DNA of 64,000 nucleotides from Mallotus nudiflorus (Eukaryota; Streptophyta; Magnoliopsida; Malpighiales; Euphorbiaceae), in NCBI GenBank assembly GCA_947683625.1, contig CANTUR010000279.1, positions 2,698,501-2,762,500 of the forward strand. The letters run 5' to 3'. Position numbers and translations under genes: made by a program. Position 1 is the first letter of the stretch. Each line of letters starts with the position of its first letter. Below the pieces are notes generated by a model, which saw only the letters and a program-made list of their open reading frames with translations, searched no databases and was not told where the DNA came from. This document shows, in pieces, positions 23,126-35,229 of the stretch.

Positions 23126-23900
23126 GCATTCTCTCCCAAAATCATCCTTAAATTCAAACTCCAAGTTTATGCCTAGGTTATAACAATTAAAATTTTTATA
23201 CATAATAATTACGTTCAATCATCTTAGTTAATAAGCCCTTCAATAATTCAATAATTAAATAAAAAATGTACACTTATACACTATCTTCCTCTAATTGCAA
23301 TTAAGCTTTAATTTTGCATAAAACTAAAACAAAACTAAAATAAAAATTTAATGACAAGATTTACTAAAAATGTGGAAAAATCGAATTGAAGGTTAATGAA
23401 AATTGAACAATTACCTATATTATTTTTTTATTTTTATTTTTTATCATTTTTTGTTTTTATCTTTATATTTTATGAAAACAACTAACTAATATGTTATCTA
23501 ACTAAATGCTAAACATCTAAATTTAATAGTCATACTTAAAATGCAAAAATTACAGAACATGCAAATTATTAAAATTAACAACTAGACCAAAATTAAAGCT
23601 AACTAGAAATGCCAAAATGCAAAATAATGAACAAGATATATCTTTCCCCATACTATCTATGTCCTTACACTCAATGACTTAAATGAGCTAGTAAAAGAAA
23701 AACATGAAGAATCAATGGGAAAAATTAGAAGGAAAGGAAAAAAGTATTGCCCTTAAGTGCTATCTATGAAGAAAGAGTAAATATTTGCAATTCTAAACCA
23801 AAAAAAACATAAGAGTGACTATTAAATACAAACCAAAAAAATAAACAAGCAACACTAATAAAACATAATAGAAATAAAATAAAATTGTTCAAAACAACAT
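23126..23900. other. Noncoding 3' region of the Athila-like element
   Basis: AT-rich internal sequence between the tandem repeat and the ATHILA-like ORF. A T-rich run lies at 23423-23470. No other feature is recognised. Confidence 0.5.
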
Positions 23901-25160
23901 AAAAGAATAATATAAAGATTAATCATCTAGAGGGTTTTTGTCATGGGCAACATTCATAGTCTCAGTCCCATCAACTGCCTTATCATCAATGGATTGACCA
24001 TCTTGGAACTCCCTAGTCCTTGCTATAGCAATAGAACTTGAAAACAATGGATAAGGCGACAAAGGGACACCTTTAGTGTAAAAGAATGTAGAAAGTCCAT
24101 CACACAACTGATGTAAGAGATCAAAATGGTACTAAAGTTAGTCTTAATGGTTAGCACAAAGGAAGAGGATGAAGGGCTAGGTTAGTTTATGGGAGGTACA
24201 AGTTGCTCATCAATGTGTGGTTTATCACCTTATCTAACACCACCTAAAGTGTACCTACCCTTTTATATCTCAACCAAATTGATATTTCTTATAATTGTTA
24301 AATTAAATGCACTTATGGAGCAACCTTTAGGTTAGAGGAAAACCATTAAAACACCTAAGCATTTGGGCAAGTGTGTGATGCATGAGCCACCATATAAAGC
24401 ACCTTTTTTTCTTTTTAGCCATTCCCTATATGTATAAGGCAAACCCAAAACCCAAATGAGGCTTAAGCCCTAAATCAAAATAATGACTATTAAAAAGATC
24501 ATGAAGTGTAACAACTTTGGTACTCTTACATCTACCACAAATAGAAATGGCTATTAACCTATGTAGATATCGTAAAATTGGGCTTGCTATAGCAGTGTTC
24601 TTGCTTACTTGGGGATCATAATTCATATTTATGTTAGCATGAGTAATTGATCAGCAATAAGAAATAGGGCTAACAGTCCTTAGGTCTAGCAATGTAGTCT
24701 TACACTCTTGAGAATGCATAAATAAATCATCATATAATGCATAACTTACCATAAATTCATTTAGAGATAATGAAAATGACTTAGTGCCCAAATAAAATTA
24801 CACGGTATTAGGTTTAGCATATAATACTTAGCTTTTCTTAAAGGTAAAAAGATAAAAATTCAATAAAAAGCTCTTAGAACATGAGTTCATTAATTCTTAT
24901 AAAATCAATCCATATGGAGGCTTCTAGCATGTTACCTAATCTCTCCCCAATTCTTAAACTATCTAACTCACTAAAATCAATATGGAAAGAGGGGTGGATA
25001 GGGAGTTTGAGGAATATAACATACCTATCTCTCTATGGCTTAGAGGAGAATTGGAGAAGAGGATATGAGTTTGATGCTCAATTCTTGGTATGGAGGTATG
25101 TCTGGTAGTCATGTTAGGCTGCTATTTGGGTGGGTTAGACTTCCTTCTAATAGTTTTTAC
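23900..25160 (-). pseudogene. ATHILA ORF-1/env-like coding region, decayed
   Basis: The best-preserved stretch (24626-24426) reads VSKNTAIASPILRYLHRLIA, then ISICGRCKS, DLFNSHYFDLGL and KPHLGFGFA. This pattern is found in the extra ORF downstream of pol in Athila-type elements, including the PxLRYxxR and GR blocks. More N-terminal fragments extend to about 25160 in several frames, and a tail lies near 24107-23919. It lies 3' of pol, separated by a repetitive spacer, as in that lineage. Whether this ORF ever encoded an envelope is debated; this copy is broken. Confidence 0.6.
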
Positions 25161-25299
25161 TTTGCCCCATGACGAATTATGAAGAACACAATAAGGATTG
25201 GATGTGGGGCAAGTTAACAGTAAAAGAAAGTGGAGAGAAATTAAGAGAAAAGAAAAAGAGAAAAAGCATAGTGGCTAGGGTCAAGAAAAGGGCATTTTT

Positions 25300-26045
25300 A
25301 TATAGGGTCTATGACATGGCCATATTGATATCGTGTTTAGAACTGTGTTAGGGTGTAGCTTTTGAAATTGCAGTACAACATGACCATGTTGACATTATTT
25401 TCTAACTATGTAGTGTATTAGATTTTGGAAAATTAATGATGTGTCAAACATAGCCATTCAATAGCCATGTTATGAGCTGTGTCATGTTCTAAGCTAGAAG
25501 GATGTCTAAGGCACATGAGCATGCCAAGGCCACACAAAAGCTCATGTTAGGTTTTATTATATTTGAATTTTCCCCTTATAAATACCACTCGGCCATATTG
25601 AGGCTGTGTTGCAACTCGTGTGGCTTTTTATGAGTTTTGGAATTTTAATCAACATGGCCATGTGTAGGCTGTGTTGATGCCCGTATGGCAATCTATTGAA
25701 TTGAGGTAAGTTGGGTAATACAACCATGTCATGATCATGTGTCTAACTATGTAACCTATTAGGCATGCAAACAATTTGTGTATATTATGTGACATAACCA
25801 TGTCATGGCTGTGTGATAAGGCATGTGGTATTTTGTTATAAATATCAAATTTCAATCAGTTGTACATGGTTCAAACATGCCTATGTCTTAGACGGTGGTG
25901 CCTTTTGAGTAAAATATCATTGTAACATGGTTTATCACATAGCCATGTCATGGTTGTGTTACATTCTAGAAAAACACATAAAATGAAGCATGCCTGGGCA
26001 TGACTAGTAACATGGCCATGCGTATGGGTGTGTTAGTACTTTAAA
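25300..26045. repeat. Spacer rich in CATGGCCATG-like palindromes
   Basis: Near-palindromic variants of ACATGGCCATGT recur here, e.g. the perfect 12-mer at 25652-25663 and CATGGCCATG at 26011-26020, with degenerate ones near 25379, 25440-25480, 25720, 25797 and 25945. The same words occur in the LTR upstream of its TATA box (22177-22186, 22361-22382). The spacer separates pol from the ATHILA-like ORF. Confidence 0.75.
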
Positions 26046-27170
26046 CTCATGTTCCTTAGCTTTTTCCTCTCTGTTATCATACATGATGATCCTAATTGAA
26101 AGACATGAAAAACTAAGAGAAAAATACAACATAAAAAATTAAAGAAAATGAAAATTAAGTAAGAAAACATTGGGTTGCCTCCCAATTAGTGCTAATTTAA
26201 GGTCATTAGCTTGACTAAAATACAATGCTTTCATTTAAAGGCATTGAGTGTGCAAGAGACACTGTTTAAGCTTATGTCCTCTGTGTGGTAAGGCTTGAGG
26301 CATTGACCATTGAATTTAAATGTTTCATTAGCCTTGTTTAAGAGTTTAACAACTCCATGAGGAAATATTTTATTACTTTAAAGGGTTAGGACCATCCTAA
26401 CTTGAGTTTACTTGGAAAGAGCTTAAGTCTTGAGTTGAAAAGAAGTACCAAACCTCATTTTTTAAGCTCCTTCTTCTATAGATGCGTATCATGCCACTTC
26501 TTGGTTCTTTCTTTATGTATCTTTGAATTCTTATAAGCTTCTAGCCTAAACTCCTTAAGTTCATTGAGTTAGAGAAGCCTCTAAGTACCTACCTTTGCTA
26601 TATCAAAATTGAGAAATCTAGTTAACCAAAATGCTTTATGTTCCAACATAACTAAAAGGTGACATGACTTCCTAAAAACTAGGCAAAAGGATGGAGTTCC
26701 ATTAGGAGTCTTAAAAGTTGTTCTATATGCCTAAAGTGCATCATCCAAATGTGTAGACTAATCCTTGCATGAATCATTGATAGTCTTTTCTAAAATGCTT
26801 TTTGTTATACATCATCTTTTAACTATCCTTAAAAGGGTCTGATGATGAAAGTAACATTTCGAAGATGACAAGAATTTGTTCATTTGAACTGCCTCTGAAG
26901 CATGCAAAAGTCTAAAAAACATGAAAATTCCTAAATCAAGCCTTAAAAGTTTAATAATCATTACTCAAAGTGTGCAACTTATCATATCGGTGTTCATCTC
27001 ATAAGATCGAGGCTCAAATCATGAAACTGGAAGCTGATTTTGACAAAATAAACATTGAAAACATGTCCAAAAAGCCCAATAATCATGAAAAGCATTATGA
27101 AAAGTCAAAAACAACCTTGAAATGCCCTGAAAACCCTCCTAAATGCGCAAAGGCATTGTGCAAGCACTAA

Positions 27171-27191
27171 GCATGCATCAGGAATGCATGC
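27171..27191. repeat. Palindromic word in solo LTR 2
   Basis: 8-bp arms GCATGCAT and ATGCATGC flank a 5-base centre, about 180 bp upstream of the TATA box. In solo LTR 1 the comparable region carries a different word, GTGTGA/TCACAC at 20302-20317. Confidence 0.75.
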
Positions 27192-27639
27192 TCACACTTT
27201 CTTTAACGCATATGCACATGTTAAACATGTAGACACGCATTCCCTAACCTCCTAAATGCATGAAAATTGACCTATTCTCTGTAGACATGCGTACAAATAA
27301 GTACACATGTGCAAAATATGTGTAAACATGCACAAAACACTTTTACATGACTAAAAAATTCCATTCTCTATAAATACTAGTGTCCTCCTCTCATTTTAAG
27401 GGGGCCTGATCACATACTATAATGAAACTCTATCGAATTAAAGACTCAAGACTCCTGTTTTACACACTTTTAGCTCCATATCTACATTTTTCTTAGGATT
27501 TTTATATTGATTCAATCCAAACCTAGCTTCATCTTTTTCAAAGTGCGCTTCAAAGGCAAACAAACTTGCATTTCTCACGCATTTTTAACCTCTCGATGAG
27601 GACAAATTAAAAATCACACAAAGCAAAAGCTTTTAAATT

Positions 27640-28720
27640 CAAAAAAAAAAGATTAATCGAATATGAGGACTAAACAATAATTTTTGCATGATTATTTTTT
27701 TGTATTTTTGCATTTTCTCTTTTATTTTCATTACTACTGGTAAATTGTGAAATTTTTATGACCTGTGTGGTAAGACTAGCATTTTGCATGATGTTTGAAT
27801 AATTTCTAATTTTTTTATCATATTAAATTATTATTTTACATTTCTAGCCTTCAGAATGTGAAAATCACAAAAATATCATTTATGCATCAAATCTTCATTT
27901 TTATTTTAAAAAATACTAAAATTTATCATTTTTGTGCAATTTCTATATTCTTTACATTTTCAACATAATTTCTTGATAAAAATCATATTTTTTTGCACGT
28001 CAACATCATTTCTACATTTTATGTGAAAAATCATCATTTTTCTCATAAAGCCAACATTTTGCATCCAGAAATATTAAATTTGTCATTTTTATTGCATTTT
28101 CTTCACATTTTGACATAAATCTACATCCTAACATAAATTTCATCTCTTTTGCATAAATTCTTCATTTTTGACATAAAAATCACATTTTCAATATGAAATT
28201 AACATTTTGATGCCAAGATATCATTTTTGACATAAAAATGATATTTTGAGATCAAGTTTGCACCTTTATGTGAAAAATCATTATGTTTCACATAAAATTT
28301 GCATTTTCACCTTTAAAATAATGAAATAATTATTTTCTAAATTTTACTCGCATTTTATCATCAAAATTACATTTTTGACATAAATCTAGCATTCCTAGCA
28401 TCAAATCTACATCCCAATGTCAAAGTGTCATTTTTGACATAAAATTTGCATAGTTATGAGAAAAATTAGATTTTTCACATAAAGTCTTCATTTTTAATTG
28501 AAAAACTCATTCTCACATCAAAATCACCAATTCGGTATCATAATTGCATTTTTAACCATATTGAAATAAATCTATCATTTTTCATATCCAAAATGCATCT
28601 GTGATACTTAAAATCATATTTTTTGTATCCCTGCATCAAAATTGTAACTTTTTACATTTAAGTATGAAAATAAGTATTTTCTCTCATTTTTAATATAAAA
28701 ATTCACATTTCTAGGCTATA
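27640..28720. repeat. Degenerate CATTTTTGACATAAAA-type repeats
   Basis: Irregular variants of CATTTTTGACATAAAAATCA follow one another for about 1 kb. They account for most of the length difference between the two solo LTRs. Confidence 0.65.
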
Positions 28721-29849
28721 GCCTTCATTCCTTCGTCCGGTGATGCAACCATGCATCTTTGGTTACTTTTCAATTTATTTTGTAGTTACTTGTTAGATTT
28801 AGGACTAGATTTACATTTCTACACTTTTTTCTCTTTCATATGTATTGTACTACGAAAGCCATGTAATAATTGTAAATAATTTACTTTCCATCTATTATTC
28901 ATTATACATGTATGTGTATATAAACTATCATTCTAAAACTAGGGTAATGCAGTAGCCATGTATTGAGTATTGTATAATAAGAAATAGCCAAAAAGTATAT
29001 GTGTTCTTGCGAACCTAGAATCTCTAATGGGGATGATACTTGTTGCGTGACCCAATGTCGTCCTTTATATTTTTTGAATTTTAAAAAATTGGGTGGCAAT
29101 TCCACTAAACACAAAATGTCTCATATCCTCCCGAGATTTATTATTTGTCCTTATCCTGTAACGGAACGAATTTCCTTTTAGTAAAGTTACCTAGCAAAAT
29201 TTTTCATAAAAGAGGAAAAATTAAAGTTCAGGAGCTCACACTTTTCAATTCCCTATTTAAAATCTCAATTTGTCCACTTGTCTGAGGATGGTATAGTGTA
29301 GACACTTTATGCTTGACTCTATACTTAGTAAGAAGTGTCTCGAATTGGCAGTTGCAAAAGTGAGAACCATCATCACTAATTATAGCCCGAGGAGTACCAA
29401 AGAGTGTGAAAATGTTTCTTCAAAGAACTTTATAACTACCTTTATATCATTGGTTGGCGAGGCAATTGCTTTAACCCACTTAGATGCATAGTCAACCCCA
29501 ACTAATATGTATTTATTTCCATAAGAGCTTAGAAATAGACCCATAAAATCAATCCCCTACACATTAAATAGCTCAATCTCTGTGATGTTTATGAGAGGCA
29601 TGTCATTGTGTCTTCCTATATTCCTTATCCTTTGACATCAATCATAACTTAAGATGTAATCCCTAGCATCTTTAAAGAGAGAGGGCCAATAGAATCCACT
29701 TTGTAGTACTTGTACTATTATTTTTGTTGAATTAGAATGTCCCCCATATTCAAGTGAATGAAAATTAGTGTGAATGTCAGAAATTTCCTTATCCTTCATA
29801 CATCTCCTAATTAATGCATCACCACATCTCTTATATAAGTATGGTTCAT

Positions 29850-31530
29850 CCTAAAAATACTACTTCACATCCCAAAAAAACTTCTTCTTTTGATGGTAAT
29901 CAAGATTAAGAGGAATAACTCCATGTGCTAGGTACTTAACTAAATCAGTGTATAAAGGAATAATACTCTACACTTTCATGAGTTGCTCATTGGAAAGGTC
30001 ATAAGAAATTGGAAGAGGAATTATGTAACTGCTCAAAGGAGAAAGGTGATTTACCATTAAATATTTTGTCCCTTTATAATCTCTTATGTCTAAATCAATT
30101 TCTTATAATAAAAGAATCAAATGAACAAGCCTTGGTTTAACATCTTTCTTCATTAGTAGGTACTCAAGAATCGAATGATCGGTGAAGACAATAACTTTAC
30201 TTCTTACTAAATAAGATTAAAAATTATCCATTACATATGCAATCACTAAAGGCTCATTTTCTATTATTGCATAGTTAATTTTGAGCATAAGAATGTGGCT
30301 TATGTAGTAAATAGCTAAGCTTGCTTATCTTTATTTTGGCCTAACACAACCCTAATTGCATAGCGGCTAGCATCATATATTATCTCAAATGGAAGGCTCT
30401 AATCTAGTGGTTGCAAAATAGGTGTTGTAATTAAGACTTCCTTTAACCTAAAAAAAGCATTTAGACACTCATCATTAAATTCAAAAGAAACATGTTTAGC
30501 AAGTAAATTAGTTAAGGGTTTAGCAATCTTAGAAAAATCCTTGATAAAGCCCTACATGTTTGACGAAATCCTTATTCCTTTAATTGAAGTTAGTGGTGGA
30601 AGCTTTTCAATGACTTTAATTTTAGCTTTCTTAACTTCAATTCCATTTTTAGACATAATTTGTTTGAGCACCACTCCTTTTATTACCATGTAGTGACACT
30701 TCTCCTAATTAAATAGAAGATTACTGTCCTCACAATATTGTAACACTTTAGAAAGATTATCTAAATAAGCATTAAAAGAAGAACCATATGCAGAAAAATC
30801 ATCCATAAAAACCTCTATTATATCCTTAACAAAATCATAAAATATAGACATCATGCATATTTGAAAAGTTGCAAGTGCATTACATAACCCAAAATGCATT
30901 CTCCTATATGCATATGTTCCATAAGGACATGTAAATGTGGTTTTCTCTTGGTCATCAAGATGTATAGTAATTTGAAAGAAACCAAAGTATCTATCTAAAT
31001 AATAAAAAATTGAATTATTTGCTAGTTTTTCTAAAATTTTATCAATGAAGGGCAAAGGAAAATTATCCTTTCTTGTTGCTTTATTTAACTTTCTATAATT
31101 TATTCTCATATGCTAACCTTTAATAGTCTAAGTTGGAATCAACTTGTTATTGTCATTTTTAACCACTATCACACCACTTATCTTAAGGACTACATAAATT
31201 GGACTAACCCAATCATTATCTAAAATAGGATAAATAATCCTTACATTAAGCAATTTCATAATCTCCTTTTTTGCTACTTCCTTCATATTAGGATTTAATC
31301 TCATTTGATTCTCAATTAATAGTTTAAAACCTTCTTCCATGTGAATCATATGCATGTAAATAAAGAGACTAATTTCTTTAATATCATTAATAGTATAACC
31401 TATGATTTTCCTATATGGTCTCACTCTCCTAAGGACTTTTTCTTTTTGTTCTTTAATTAATTTAGCATTCATAATTATAGGATAAATAGAATAAGAACTA
31501 AGGAAAGCATACCTTAACAAAAAGGGAAGA
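29850..31530 (-). pseudogene. Athila-like reverse transcriptase and RNase H
   Basis: The RT N-terminal part (31520-31128) reads EEGFKLLIENQMRLNPNMKE and DNDWVSPIYVVLK. The next part (31109-30705) has MRINYRKLNKATRKDNFPLP, PYGTYAYRRMHFGLCNA and the catalytic box VFMDDF. The two parts are in different frames, joined around 31110-31130. RNase H fragments follow to about 29850. The RT is Gypsy-type (FGLCNA, with RNase H ahead of integrase). Stops occur but RT is the best-preserved part of this element. Confidence 0.85.
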
Positions 31531-31559
31531 GTTTTTAATTCTACCTTATGTGGTTTATT

Positions 31560-32593
31560 CTCTTGTTATTGAAGGACAGTGTTCTCTTGAATCCTTGGTT
31601 AGGATTTTACACTCCTTCTTGATTGGACCATGAAAAATTAAGGTGATTTTTCCATCCTATATTGTATGTATTGAAGTAGGGATTCCCTTGCCCTTTTTTA
31701 TAGTTATTCAAAGAGTTTAGTTGCTCAATTGAGGATGCTGAGAATTAAAGCCCCCTTGACACTCCATAGTTGAATGTCCTCCTCCACAATAATCATATGA
31801 AAACACAAACATCAAATTAGGTGCATTGGTTGAAGCTTTTAATTTCCTAGTGAGCATATCAATCTTTTTATTTAGAAGGCTCCAACCATCCACTTCATGC
31901 ATTCCTACAACTCTCTTCAGTGTAGTTCTTTTTCTTTGCCATTAATAATTGTTAAATGTTATAGTCTCACATGTATGCATCTTCATGTGTTTCACTCATA
32001 AATGACCCTTGATTTGTTGCACCTATAGTGATCCTCATTGATTTGGTAAGTCTTTAATAGAATGTCTAAATGAGCAACCATTAAAGGACTCCGTGGTGTG
32101 GGCATTGACGTTGTAAGTCCTTGAACCACTCTTATGCTTCATACAAAGATTCACCATTGTGTTAAGTGAAGCTCATGATTTCTTATCTGAATTTTACTGT
32201 ATTGCCTAGTCATAAATATTTTCCCAATAATGCCTTTCACAATAAATCCTAAGAAGTAATTCACTGTGGTGCTAGAGAATTCAAATATAGATTAGCCTTA
32301 TCCCTTAATGAGAAAGGGAATAACCTAAGATTCACTACATCCAAAATAAGCCCATTCATCTTAAATGTATCATATATCTCTAAAAATTGAGCTAAATGGG
32401 TGTTAGGATCCTCACTCAGTAGACCTCCAAATTAAAATTATAAAACCATTTGAATAATCACTAGTTCGATCTCAAAGTTGTTAGCTGTAATAGTTGGTCT
32501 CATAATGCTATTTTGATTGTCTCCCGGATTAGGCATCATGTACTTTTGAAGAGCATGATTCCTTACTTGTTGTGTTGCTTGATTGTCAGCCAT
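31560..32593 (-). pseudogene. Athila-like gag
   Basis: The probable ATG has its first base at 32593 (MADNQATQQVRNHALQ). Then come SEDPNTHLAQFLEIYDTFK and LRLFPFSLRDKA, core blocks of Athila/Tat gag proteins. Near 31790-31750 CGGGHSTMEC matches the gag zinc knuckle pattern. Several stops and shifts separate these pieces. In live elements gag packages the RNA; this copy is dead. Confidence 0.8.
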
Positions 32594-32800
32594 TATTTAC
32601 TTGTCTTTCTTGTGATTTTCTTTTCAATTTTTCTTGCATAATTTCTTAATTTCAGGGTCGATCGTCTCTAATTTTGCTCCTTTAAATCGAGTGGTCATAA
32701 ACTAACAAGAGCTTGAAAAATTAATAAGTAAAGCATTTGAGATATAAAAAGAAAAATACTAGTTTGAGAAAAGTAAAAACTAAATTAATATCAATATTAC

Positions 32801-32822
32801 CAATCCCCAATAACGGTGCTAA
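32801..32822 (-). other. Primer binding site (tRNA-Asp type)
   Basis: The minus strand reads AGCACCGTTATTGGGGATTG, a diverged form of the TGGCGCCGTTGCCGGGGA site typical of Athila-type elements. It sits beside the LTR end at 32828. Confidence 0.75.
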
Positions 32823-32827
32823 AAAAT

Positions 32828-34287
32828 TGTTGCGTTCAAAGCCCGTAAGAGCATGGATCGTGAATTACAAAATAAATAATTATCATTCCCTTGAGGATTG
32901 TATATAATATTTTTGCATATTATCTCATCTAGTAAAGTAAAAAAAGTGATTTTGACAATGTAAATATCAATTTAAGCAAATTAAACTAAGAAAAAAATAA
33001 TTAATTTAAACATAGTGCTTAGGTTTAGTTTCATTATTCCAATTAGATCATGAACACTTATTTATTAAACACCTTCATTTCAGTTATGGGTAATTGTTCT
33101 AAAAATACCTAATGACTCTCTTGAGCTTATTTAAGTATGTTAAGATTAAAGTTTAACCTACTCATATGATTAAAAAATTAATCAAAACTCATTAAGTTCC
33201 TTAACAATTAGTTTACCCCCAAATAGCTCGCTTACTCTCACAATCAAGTGGTCTAGGTCCTATGAACCTTAAGCTAGTAAATTCCCCTAACTCTCATTGG
33301 TTAATTTATCTATAAACAAGTAAACTAGCCAAGCATGTCAATAAAAGATAAGTGCAATTTATAGAATTAATTAAAAATTAAATTAATAAAAGACTTGTGT
33401 TCAATCATAAAATGAAATAGCTACTTTTAATATAAACTCTAAAAAGTGTTTAGCCACACATAACTATGGTGAAAATAAAAAACATATTAAAGAATAGAGA
33501 TAAAGAAGAATGTATGAATAAATCTCTTAAATCTTGCAGATATTCTTCAATCTTTGTTGGTACTTGTTTATGGCTTCAAGAATTACTCCATAATAGATTG
33601 AATAACTCCTGAAATCCCCTTATCCCTTTTTATAAGAAAAACTTAATAGAAACTTATTTTTCTTTGAATTCCTAAATCCTACTAAAAAAGGAAAACTTCT
33701 TTTGTTCGACTTGGCATGGAGCATGGTTGTGTCTCTTCTTGTGTTCTTATGATTCTTTTTGGCATAGCTTGGCATATAGTTATATTTCACTTTGAGTCAA
33801 TTTTTGAATCCTCGCATAGCCTACAACATGATTATGCTACTGTTGTGTTCAATCTTTATAATTTCATCCTAAGGGGCAATAGTATATAAGGTCTAGCACA
33901 TCATGACTATGTTGTGTCTCATGTCACATGTTTCTTGAATTCCAAAAGCAGACACGGCCCACAACATTGCCATGTCTTAAGTTGTGTCCATCAGAAATTC
34001 TTTCCAGTCCATGGAATGGGCACAAGCACGCCTATGCCACTACCATGTCACTCAAATTCTTGAATTTTTGGAATTCCTTTTTAAGCTTTCCTACAAAAAG
34101 GGAAACACTAATTAGTACTAAAAATAAACTCCTAATTAGACTAAAATTGAACCAAAAATAATAAAATTCTAATTAAAACTCTAAACTAAAATATTTCCTA
34201 ATTAAACTTAAATTTTAGCAATTTAATATTAGTTAATTATTCAAATTCATTAACATTCAACTAAAAAATATATAAAAATTACACATA
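32828..34287 (-). repeat. Shared LTR of the Athila-like array
   Basis: It matches the left LTR along its length, lacks the solo insertion, and has its inner end at TGTTGCGTTC next to the PBS. On the right it is followed by 34288-34560, which matches the internal 3' sequence at 22629-22880. It therefore serves one element as 5' LTR and another as 3' LTR. Confidence 0.8.
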
Positions 34288-34560
34288 AAATTCTCCCACA
34301 CAATAGCTTTGCTTGTCCTCAAGAAAAAATCAATTTGAAAATTTAAAAACCAAATTAACTATAACTAAAGAATTATAATTTCTAAGCTATGTAAATTGAT
34401 AACACTGAGACTGGAAATTGTTTACTAAAGAAGATAATTAGACAAAAATGCAACATATATGAACAAATTACCAATCATAACCCAAGCATTTAACTCTTTA
34501 AAATCCAATAAACATAACCCTAGAAGAAGAGCATAAAGGCCTATAATTTTTTTTTGAAAA
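34288..34560 (-). mobile_element. Partial 3' internal region of a second Athila-like unit
   Basis: It is alignable with 22629-22880 (e.g. AACCCAAGCATTTAACTCTT against AACCCAAGCACTTAACTCTT). Similarity ends at about 34560, near hAT sequence. Confidence 0.75.
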
Positions 34561-34819
34561 AAAAAATTAAATTATGTTTAAAGGGTTTGAACTTAATTTT
34601 CTTACTATTTAGTTGCCTACGTATTTTCTTGGAGTTTAGAGGAATCAAAACTTATGGAGTTCTCTTACCTTTTTTTAAAAAAAATAAATTATTTACCCTT
34701 TTACCTTCTAAATTGAATCATTACATATGCAAAAATTTGAAGTTCTTATTCATAGGTAAAAGGGATCTTTATTTTTTCCCTCTTAATTTCCTATTTTGTT
34801 AATGTCACTTTACTTAAAT

Positions 34820-35229
34820 CATCAATGCATTTTTGTACCTTTAATGATTTGGGAGCCATTATAAATTGAATTTCTTCCAAAATACTTTCTCGTACACTAA
34901 ATTCTTTGTCAATGACAACTATTAAGACTAGACTTGAAAATTTTATTTAACAATTCATACATGGATCATAAATGTATTTTATCGTTGACTCTACCACTAG
35001 AGGATAGTAAAATCTTTACTTATGTTACTATCACCAAATTCAAAAGTAGTTGTTAAATAATGTCAAGTTTAGTAGATGAACCGGATGATCCTCAAGGTCT
35101 TTTATGTCTTTGCATCAATACACGATCATCCTTACTAATTGTTATTTCTTCATTTTGAAGTTGATTAGCAATGAAAGTAAAAGGAATATAAGAACTACAA
35201 GATTTAGAACTAGAAGAAGAATTATTAAT
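34820..35229 (-). pseudogene. hAT transposase C-terminal fragment
   Basis: Minus-strand pieces read SYIPFTFIANQLQNEE, SSGSSTKLD and DKEFSVREKVFWKKFN in several frames. This fits the linker and degenerate dimerisation region of plant hAT transposases. It stops exactly at the left border of the SIRE-like element (35230). The rest of the gene is at 45805-47389. The C-terminal domain is weakly preserved. Sequence from 34560 to 34820 probably belongs to the same transposon's 3' end. Confidence 0.6.

Larger units (their letters stand above)
26803..29240 (+). repeat. Solo LTR 2 (2438 bp) inside Athila-like integrase
   Basis: The ends are TGTTATACATCATC...GGAGCTCACA. CTTTT occurs at 26798-26802 and 29241-29245, a perfect 5-bp target duplication. 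A TATA box (CTATAAATAC, about 27367-27376) sets plus orientation. It is the same family as solo LTR 1 but about 630 bp longer, mostly from an AT-rich block at 27640-28720. No coding potential is recognised. Confidence 0.9.
26160..29850 (-). pseudogene. Athila-like integrase, split by solo LTR 2
   Basis: To the right of the insertion the minus strand encodes the integrase core up to HPQTSGQIE and NRELKS. To the left it continues ILEKTINDS, then TFKTPNGTPS, HKAFWLTRFLNFD and a degenerate C-terminal region to about 26160. The insertion occupies 26803-29240, and the frame continues when it is removed. Several further stops occur, so it is inactive. Confidence 0.8.
19393..34560 (-). mobile_element. 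Athila-like Gypsy element in a partial tandem array
   Basis: The order from right to left (minus strand) is LTR (34287-32828), tRNA-Asp-type PBS (32822-32801), gag, reverse transcriptase/RNase H, integrase, spacer, ATHILA-like ORF, PPT, then LTR (22628-19393). Removing the two solo LTRs leaves about 10.6 kb, normal for Athila-type elements. Both LTRs continue on their right side into the same 3' internal sequence, so the right LTR is also the 3' LTR of a second unit that is cut off near 34560. All coding regions are broken. Confidence 0.8.
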
